Source: Streptomyces sp. SID12501 (GTDB lineage Bacteria > Actinomycetota > Actinomycetes > Streptomycetales > Streptomycetaceae). Taken from it: DNA of 44,461 bases. Position 1 is the first letter of the stretch; every line of letters starts with the position of its first letter. Made by a program: the position numbers and the translations under genes. The stretch is from the NCBI RefSeq assembly GCF_010550245.1, contig NZ_JAAGLU010000054.1, positions 1-44,461 on the forward strand, in the 5' to 3' direction. Shown here one piece after another: positions 39,475-44,461 of the stretch. Below the pieces are notes generated by a model. The model saw only the letters and a list, made by a program, of their open reading frames with translations, ran no database searches and was not told where the DNA came from.

Positions 39475-39794
39475 ACATCACAGGAACGATCGATCGCCCC
39501 TTCACGCACGACCCCAAGAAGCAGGTCCCGATGACGCCGACCACCAGCGAGCCCGTCGGCTCCGCGACCCCGGACTTCACCACCACCGGTGCGAACGACT
39601 CGCGCCAGAACAGGACCCGAGAGATGCAACTCATCCCAGAAGCCTTGGCTCGTGCGCATATGCACGACCGCCTTCAGGAGGCCGAGCGGGAACGCCTCGC
39701 GCACCGCGTGGTGACCGCCCGTCGGCTCCAGCGCCGAGCCGAGCGCGCCTCGCTGCGTGCCCGCCGGGCGCTTGCCATGGCGGTCATGCAGTAA
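39471..39794 (+). CDS. Small basic protein coupled to wblC
   Basis: 107-aa protein with a disordered Thr/Pro-rich N-terminus and a basic, probably helical C-terminal half (RLQEAERERLAHRVVTARRL, then QRRAERASLRARRALAMAV). The ATGA overlap with wblC suggests coupled translation and thus antibiotic-induced production. It might bind RNA or ribosomes given its charge, but no domain is recognised. A strong hairpin follows 36 bp later. Confidence 0.65.
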   Translation: MNITGTIDRPFTHDPKKQVPMTPTTSEPVGSATPDFTTTGANDSRQNRTREMQLIPEALARAHMHDRLQEAERERLAHRVVTARRLQRRAERASLRARRALAMAVMQ

Positions 39795-39830
39795 CGACCA
39801 CGGCAGCTGCGCAGTAACAGCAGCCGCTTC

Positions 39831-39870
39831 CCGCGGGGGTCGGTCCGTCAGAACGGACCGGCCCCCGCGG
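39831..39870 (+). terminator. Long hairpin terminator of the wblC operon
   Basis: CCGCGGGGG (39831-39839) with CCCCCGCGG (39862-39870), continued by CGGTCCGT with ACGGACCG, makes an 18-bp stem with one G-U and the loop CAGA. No U-tract. Confidence 0.75.
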
Positions 39871-39916
39871 TGCGTTGTGCCCTCCTGGCCGCAGGTCACG
39901 GCGATATCGTCGCAGG

Positions 39917-40132
39917 GTGACGAGTTTTCCCGATAGCAGTGGTGGCGAGGATGCCGGTTCCTCGACGGACCCCCGACCCGTCGTGTGCGCCCGCTGCGGT
40001 ACGCGGGCCGAGGGCCCGCCGCTGACCTGGACCTGCTCGGTGGAGAACGGAACGCGTCACTACCTCTGTGACACGTGTGCCCGGGAGAACCTCAGGGCGA
40101 TCGAGGGGCGGCTGGACCCGGCCTGGTGGTGA
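39917..40132 (+). CDS. Small zinc-ribbon protein
   Basis: 71-aa protein. Residues about 24-27 (CARC) and a C-terminal CDTCARENLRAIEGR form a likely four-cysteine zinc site, with a fifth Cys in TWTCSVENG between. The C-terminus is RLDPAWW. TATCGT (39905-39910) lies 6 nt before the GTG, suggesting a leaderless message. It ends 7 bp from the end of the convergent ABC1 kinase gene, with no room for a separate terminator. Function unknown. Confidence 0.75.
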   Translation: MTSFPDSSGGEDAGSSTDPRPVVCARCGTRAEGPPLTWTCSVENGTRHYLCDTCARENLRAIEGRLDPAWW

Positions 40133-40139
40133 AGCCGGC

Positions 40140-41504
40140 TCACGCCTCGGCAGCCGCGGACTCCTCCTCGGCCTCCGGCAGGAATCCCGGCAGCCACTCC
40201 TCCAGTTCCGCGCGCATGCGGACCGTCGCTCCCAGTTGGCACAGGACACCGATGGTGCTCAGGGTCACCCGGTGTATCAGCAGGTACGACGGAGGCAGGT
40301 TGAGGCGCTTGCCCAGTTGGTGCGCGGGGGAGCGCGGGTCGGCTATGCGGGCCGCCTGGCTGCGCATCCAGCCTCGGCTGAAGGTGAACTCGTCCGCCTG
40401 GGCCGGTTCGATGATCGGCAGGAGATAGTCGAGTACAGCGTCGGGATCCAGGTCGATCGAGTCCTTGACGAAGCCTTCCGCGCGGAGAGCCTCGTAGATC
40501 GCCTCGGCCCGGCCGTCCAGGGTCAGGCGCAGTGAGTGGCCGATCATCGGGGGCAGACCGCCCGGGAGGCGGTCGACCGTACCGAAGTCGAGTACGCCCA
40601 GGCGCCAGTCGTCCTTGCCGCCCGGGCCGCCGGGCAGCAGGCGGAAGTTGCCGGGGTGGGGGTCGGCGTGCAGGAGGCCGGTGCGGGCGGGCCCCGAGAA
40701 GAGGAACCGGGCCAGCAACTGGCCCGCGCGGTCGCGCTGCTCCTGCGTACCGTCGGTGATCACCTCCGACAGCGGTATGCCGTCGATCCACTCCGTCACC
40801 AGGACCTGCTCGCGCTGGTGGACGACGGCCGGTACCACGACGTCCGGATCGTCCGTGAACTCCTCCGCGTGGGCCTGCTGGGCCTGGGCCTCCAAGCCGT
40901 AGTCGAGCTCCTCGGAGACACGGTCCCGGAGCTCGGCGATGAGCGGTTTGATGTCCATCCCGGGGATGAGGGGCCCCAACAGGCGGGCGAAGCGGCTCAG
41001 CTGGGTCAGGTCGGAGAGCAGCGCATCGCCGGCGCCCGGATACTGCACCTTGACCGCGACCTCGCGCCCGTCGTGCCACAGCCCCCGGTGCACCTGGCCG
41101 ATCGAGGCCGCGGCGGACGGCTTGTCCTGGAACTCCAGGAACAGGTTCTGCCAGTCCGCGCCCAGCCGTGCCTCCAGTACCGAGTGCACCGTGCGCGTCG
41201 GCATCGGCGGAGCCGCTTCCTGGAGCTTCGTCAGCGCCGCGCGGTAGGGGCCCGCGACCTCCTCGGGCAGGGCCGACTCGAAGACGGACAGGGCCTGCCC
41301 GAACTTCATCGCGCCGCCCTTGAGCTCGCCGAGCACCTTGAACAGCTGTTCCGCCGTGCGCTGCTGCAGTTCGCGGCCGACGATGTCCGCCGACTCGCCG
41401 ACGATCCGTTTGCCGAGTCCCCAGGTCGCCCGCCCGGCGATGCCGAGCGGGAGCGCGGCGAGCTTGGCGGTACGGGTGACCGCCTTCCGGGGAAGATCAG
41501 ACAT
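40140..41504 (-). CDS. ABC1/UbiB-family atypical kinase
   Basis: 454-aa kinase-like protein. Family features are complete: KxGQ as MKFGQALS, an Ala-rich loop AAASIGQVHRG, the conserved Lys in VAVKVQYPG, the ExD-type EELDYGLEAQ, HADPHPGNF for catalysis, and the metal DFG in LGVLDFGTVDRL. UbiB proteins support quinone and lipid homeostasis; in mycobacteria the Rv3197 homolog beside whiB7 has been linked to macrolide resistance. ATG 41504 follows GGAGGG closely. Its start lies inside the ThiF-like gene end (8-bp overlap ATGTCTGA), so the two are coupled. Confidence 0.92.
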   Translation of the reverse strand: MSDLPRKAVTRTAKLAALPLGIAGRATWGLGKRIVGESADIVGRELQQRTAEQLFKVLGELKGGAMKFGQALSVFESALPEEVAGPYRAALTKLQEAAPPMPTRTVHSVLEARLGADWQNLFLEFQDKPSAAASIGQVHRGLWHDGREVAVKVQYPGAGDALLSDLTQLSRFARLLGPLIPGMDIKPLIAELRDRVSEELDYGLEAQAQQAHAEEFTDDPDVVVPAVVHQREQVLVTEWIDGIPLSEVITDGTQEQRDRAGQLLARFLFSGPARTGLLHADPHPGNFRLLPGGPGGKDDWRLGVLDFGTVDRLPGGLPPMIGHSLRLTLDGRAEAIYEALRAEGFVKDSIDLDPDAVLDYLLPIIEPAQADEFTFSRGWMRSQAARIADPRSPAHQLGKRLNLPPSYLLIHRVTLSTIGVLCQLGATVRMRAELEEWLPGFLPEAEEESAAAEA

Positions 41505-42807
41505 GAGCCCTCCAAGTTCCGGGCAGCCGCGCCGCGTGTGCCTTACGGCGTAACTCCGTCGACGGCCGTTGCTCCGCCATTGTCTCGTGCGACTCCCCGT
41601 CCTCCGAGGTGTGTTCCTCCTTCTTACTCTTCTCCTCGGCACCGCAGGGGCATTCGGGGTGGGCCCAGACCGGTCGGGCGTGCCAGTCGAGGCCGGGTAC
41701 GGAGACCTCCCAACGGGCACCCGCGCTGGACGGCGTCCTACCGTCCAGGAAGGCGAGCGCGTGGCTCGCGGTCAGGCCTGCGACCGTCGTCGACAGGGCC
41801 AGGTCACAGGCCCTGACCTGGCGCGGACGTGCGGAACGCCACTGCGCCACCAGACGCGGCCAGACGGGGTCCCGGTCGACGCGCCACCGGTCCAGACAGC
41901 CGGCGCAGGCCGTCTCGCCCGGCAGGACGAGCGGGCCCACGATGCCGGTTCCTTCCACGACGCCCGCGTACAGATGAGGTGTGCCCGAGGTCACGAGCGG
42001 TTCTGCGGCTGCCGGGTCGGGGGCATGCACGGCGAGGTCGTCGCGCGGGGCGATGATCACCAGGGAGAGACCGGGGTCGTGCTCGCCGGGCGGCGACTGA
42101 GCGGCCGTACGCCGTGGTGGGCGGTCCGGGGCCGCCCGGCGGGCAGCGCGCCGCGCGGACTCGTCCCGGCGTTCGCCGACGGAATCGGCGGGCAGGCCAC
42201 CTGGTGCGACGTCCCATGGCTCGACCACGCCGCCGTCGCGCACATCGACGTGACCCACGCCTGCGCCCGCCAGCAGCGAGGCCACCACCGCGCCCACCCT
42301 GCCCGCGCCTCGGACCTGCACGCGCAGCGACCGGCGAGCGGCCAGACGTGCCATCGCCTCGCCCGGTTCCCGTGCGACCAGGGAGAGGGAGGCCAGATCG
42401 GGACCCAGCCGCTCCAGAACCTTCTTCTTGCCGCGCAGCGTCTCGACGGCAGGGCCGCCTCCTGTCGCATCGTCGAGGAGACCGGCCTCGCTCAGCCGCT
42501 CCACCAGACCGTCGACATGGGCGGCCGGCAGGTCCATGCGGTGCCCTTCGTCGTGGAGGCGCGGCAGTCCGCGAGTGCCGTCGAGCAGGCTGAGGAAGCT
42601 GCCCGTCGCCGTGTCCATCGGGCCGAGCGTCATCGCATGGGCGGGTGTCATCCCGAACTGCACCGTGTTCAGGTCCCGCCAGCCGGTGCGCAGCGCGCCC
42701 TTCATCATCGGGTGAGTGACACGCGGGAGGGTCTCACCCGAGTGGCTTGTGGCCGTCGGCGTGACCTCCGTGTCCGAAGCACGCGCAGGTGTGGTGGTTG
42801 ATCGCAT
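41497..42807 (-). CDS. ThiF-like (ocin-ThiF type) protein
   Basis: 436-aa protein. After a disordered N-terminus a conserved-looking region opens with MMKGALRTGWRDLNTVQFGM. A leader-binding-like alpha/beta part follows, then a Rossmann segment RGAGRVGAVVASLLAGAGVG, and C-terminal CxxC pairs (CAGC; CPCG) as in E1-type zinc sites. Its best fit is the Rv3196-like ThiF family seen next to ABC1 kinases; no RiPP precursor is visible here, so a peptide-cyclising role is unlikely. ATG 42807 follows GGGGGCC; ATG 42708 at MMKG is an alternative. Overlap with the ABC1 gene suggests a functional pair. Confidence 0.82.
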   Translation of the reverse strand: MRSTTTPARASDTEVTPTATSHSGETLPRVTHPMMKGALRTGWRDLNTVQFGMTPAHAMTLGPMDTATGSFLSLLDGTRGLPRLHDEGHRMDLPAAHVDGLVERLSEAGLLDDATGGGPAVETLRGKKKVLERLGPDLASLSLVAREPGEAMARLAARRSLRVQVRGAGRVGAVVASLLAGAGVGHVDVRDGGVVEPWDVAPGGLPADSVGERRDESARRAARRAAPDRPPRRTAAQSPPGEHDPGLSLVIIAPRDDLAVHAPDPAAAEPLVTSGTPHLYAGVVEGTGIVGPLVLPGETACAGCLDRWRVDRDPVWPRLVAQWRSARPRQVRACDLALSTTVAGLTASHALAFLDGRTPSSAGARWEVSVPGLDWHARPVWAHPECPCGAEEKSKKEEHTSEDGESHETMAEQRPSTELRRKAHAARLPGTWRAHV

Positions 42808-43035
42808 GGCAGGCCCCCGTAGCCAGAGAAAATCCCTGTTGAAAGTCCTTGTTTGTCGGTGGATGTCAGTGCTCGTCCGCCGGCGAATGTCAGCATGACC
42901 GGTTTGCTCATCGGGCGTCGAAAGTTGTCCACAGGCGGTGGGTATTAGTCGTACAAATCAAACGCATGGTGGGGATCGCCGCCGAACCGCGCCGGAGTCA
43001 AGACTTCCTCCATGCACAGCGGGTAACGTCGTGCC
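42808..43035. promoter_or_regulatory. Divergent region with DnaA box and TGTC direct repeats
   Basis: The gap of 228 bp between the ThiF-like and YgjP-like genes holds TTGTCGGTG (42853-42861) and TGTCAGTG (42864-42871) in direct repeat, a third TGTCAG near 42888, and a consensus DnaA box TTGTCCACA at 42925-42933. No -10 stands at the PafBC spacing. TAACGT (43024-43029) lies 6 nt before the YgjP-like GTG. Confidence 0.5.
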
Positions 43036-43638
43036 GTGCCCGCCGACCCACTGCACCGCGCCGGAAACCCACAGCGCAGTACGACGAGCCAGCCGCCGAG
43101 CGGCTCGGGGGCGAGCGCGATCGAGGTTCGCAGGAGCGACCGGCGACGCCGGACGGTCTCCGCGTACCGCGAGGGCGATCGCACCGTTGTGCTCATCCCC
43201 GCCCGGATGTCCGAGGCCGAGGAACAGCGCTGGGTGACTGTCATGCTCGACAAACTGGCCGCCCAGGAGAGCAAGAACAAACGGGTGCCCGGTGACAGCG
43301 AGCTGGCCGAGCGCGCCGAGCAGCTGTCGGCCCAGTACTTCGACGGCCGCGCCCGGCCCACCTCGGTGCGCTGGGTCACCAACCAGAACACGCGCTGGGG
43401 CTCGTGCACCCCGGCCGAGGGCAGCATCCGTCTGTCGCACCGGCTGCAGGGCATGCCCGAGTACGTCGTCGACTACGTCCTCCTCCATGAGCTGGCGCAT
43501 CTGCTGGTGCCGGGGCACGGGCCCCGTTTCTGGCGGCTCCTGGACGCGTATCCACGGACCGAGCGGGCCCGCGGCTACCTCGAGGGAGTGGTCGCCGCCG
43601 ACCGGCTGCCGCATCCGCCCTCCGCGCGCGGGGACTGA
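43036..43638 (+). CDS. YgjP-like metallopeptidase (DUF45)
   Basis: 200-aa protein of the YgjP/SprT-like zinc peptidase group. N-terminal 40 residues are disordered; a beta region RTVVLIPARMSEAEEQRW follows, then WVTNQNTRWGSCTPAEGSI, the family-typical segment, and the zinc motif HELAHLLVPGHGPRFW (HExxH with a third His). The substrate is unknown. GTG 43036 is chosen since TAACGT sits 6 nt upstream and no Shine-Dalgarno sequence is present. Divergent from the ThiF-like gene. Confidence 0.88.
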   Translation: MPADPLHRAGNPQRSTTSQPPSGSGASAIEVRRSDRRRRTVSAYREGDRTVVLIPARMSEAEEQRWVTVMLDKLAAQESKNKRVPGDSELAERAEQLSAQYFDGRARPTSVRWVTNQNTRWGSCTPAEGSIRLSHRLQGMPEYVVDYVLLHELAHLLVPGHGPRFWRLLDAYPRTERARGYLEGVVAADRLPHPPSARGD

Positions 43639-43721
43639 TCTCCGGGCCGCGAGCACGCGGTGGTGACAGGGTGTTGTGTACCGGGTTTGTACCGGCTCGG
43701 GTCACGTCCGGAATTTGCCGT

Positions 43722-43727
43722 TAGCCT
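43722..43727 (+). promoter_or_regulatory. -10 element of the TerD gene
   Basis: TAGCCT (43722-43727), with a possible -35-like GGTCAC 16 nt before it. The leader would be about 38 nt and contains GGGGGA as a distant ribosome binding site. Confidence 0.35.
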
Positions 43728-43771
43728 GACCCGACGCATTCGGCATTCGGGATGGGGGACGGTCGGTACGC

Positions 43772-44461
43772 ATGGCCAGGGAATTCCAACGCGGCCACAA
43801 GGCCAAGATCAGTGATCTCACAGCGGGCACGGATCTGTACGTAGGCGTACAGATCTCCGGACCGGGGCTGACCTTCGACATCAGCTGCTTCGGCCTCGAC
43901 GCCGACGAGCAGCTCTCGGACGACCGGTACTTCATCTTCTTCAACCAGCCGAAGTCCCCCGAGGAGTCCATCCAGCTCCTGGGTACTCAGGCGGGCGACA
44001 CGGAGTCCTTTCGCGTCACGCTCGACCGGATCCCGCCGCAGATCCAGAAACTGTCGTTCACTGCCACGCTCGACGGCGCCGGGCAGATGTCGCAGATCGC
44101 CCCCGGATACGTCCGTATCGTCGCCGGCGGCGAAGAAGTGGCCCGCTACTCCTTCAACGGCTCGGAGTTCACCACCGAGCGGGCCGTGATGCTGGGCGAC
44201 TTCTACCTGAAGGACGTGTGGCGGTTCGCCGCGGTCGGACAGGGTTTCGACGGCGGCCTCGACGCGCTGCTGAAGAACTTCGGCGGGGAGGTCGCCGAGG
44301 AGGAGGCACCCGCTCCGCAGCAGCCCCAGACCGGTGCCACTCCCGGGTTCGCGCCGCCCGCGTTCGGCGCTCCGGCGCCGGCCCCCGCCGCTCCGCAGCC
44401 CGCCGCGCAGGGTTTCGCGCCACCTCCGGGAGCCACCGCGCCGTCGTCTCCGGCGCCCGCG
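43772..44461 (+). CDS. TerD-family stress protein, C-terminus cut by the window edge
   Basis: 230 codons are present without a stop. The TerD domain (about 1-175) begins MAREFQRGHKAKISDLTAGT and contains LTFDISCFGLDADEQLSDDR and FFNQPKSPEESIQLLG, with the acidic residues that bind calcium in this family. It is followed by a Pro/Ala/Gln-rich tail (FAPPAFGAPAPAPAAP), which may be an adaptor or flexible linker. TerD proteins are linked to tellurite and phage/stress responses and, in Streptomyces, to differentiation. Start ATG 43772. Confidence 0.85.
   Translation, partial: MAREFQRGHKAKISDLTAGTDLYVGVQISGPGLTFDISCFGLDADEQLSDDRYFIFFNQPKSPEESIQLLGTQAGDTESFRVTLDRIPPQIQKLSFTATLDGAGQMSQIAPGYVRIVAGGEEVARYSFNGSEFTTERAVMLGDFYLKDVWRFAAVGQGFDGGLDALLKNFGGEVAEEEAPAPQQPQTGATPGFAPPAFGAPAPAPAAPQPAAQGFAPPPGATAPSSPAPA

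Noticed and set aside
41497..42807. ThiF-like gene as part of a RiPP (thiazole/oxazole) cluster.
   Set aside because: No precursor peptide, YcaO or dehydrogenase gene is nearby, and the gene belongs to a conserved housekeeping block.

Overview
The window is high-G+C actinobacterial DNA, almost certainly a Streptomyces chromosome or a very close relative. The signs are GTG starts, wblC, the mycoredoxin/SigR pairing, U-less hairpin terminators, and a gene order shared with other actinobacteria. No tRNA, rRNA, insertion sequence, prophage or CRISPR array was seen. From memory, the backbone matches the M. tuberculosis block Rv3211 to about Rv3195: DEAD-box helicase, ferritin-like protein, DUF3107, TetR, DUF3152, moeZ, ATL protein, adnA-adnB, nudC, mycoredoxin, uvrD2, whiB7/wblC, ABC1 kinase and ThiF-like protein.

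Layout. 1-7068: a helicase cut by the window edge, apparently with a CTG start; a MiaE-like ferritin-fold protein; small proteins; TetR; an alpha/beta hydrolase; and a membrane-anchored DUF3152 protein with a metzincin motif. 7089-12990: an oligopeptide-type ABC transporter operon with a near-consensus promoter, an apparently leaderless 30-codon leader ORF and a hairpin over its stop codon. 13071-17934: a PelF-like GT4 glycosyltransferase, a polytopic membrane protein, a 17-codon mini-ORF, an NAD-dependent epimerase and a spherulin-4 type glycoside hydrolase. Together these suggest an amino-sugar polysaccharide locus related to Pel or fungal galactosaminogalactan systems. 17998-25326: moeZ, two paralogous S33 lipoprotein peptidases and a large pseudokinase/flippase membrane protein. 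25482-38437: DNA repair and redox genes (ATL, adnA, adnB, M20 peptidase, nudC, mycoredoxin, uvrD2). 38450-39870: the wblC locus with a long attenuator-like leader. 39917-44461: a zinc-ribbon protein, an ABC1 kinase overlapping a ThiF-like gene, a YgjP-type metallopeptidase and a TerD protein cut by the window edge.

Regulation is the most informative layer. Four promoters (flippase, ATL, adnB, M20 peptidase) carry the PafBC/RecA-NDp type DNA-damage arrangement (T)TGTCRGTG-N8-(T)ANNNT, three of them placed so that the transcript would start at the start codon. The mycoredoxin gene has an exact SigR promoter (GGGAAT-N18-GTT). The wblC leader holds an AT patch upstream of the -35, a 26-codon aromatic-rich uORF, a second ORF overlapping it, and an intrinsic terminator whose 3' arm can pair with sequence inside the second ORF. 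Many genes appear leaderless. All functions are inferred from sequence patterns; no searches were run.
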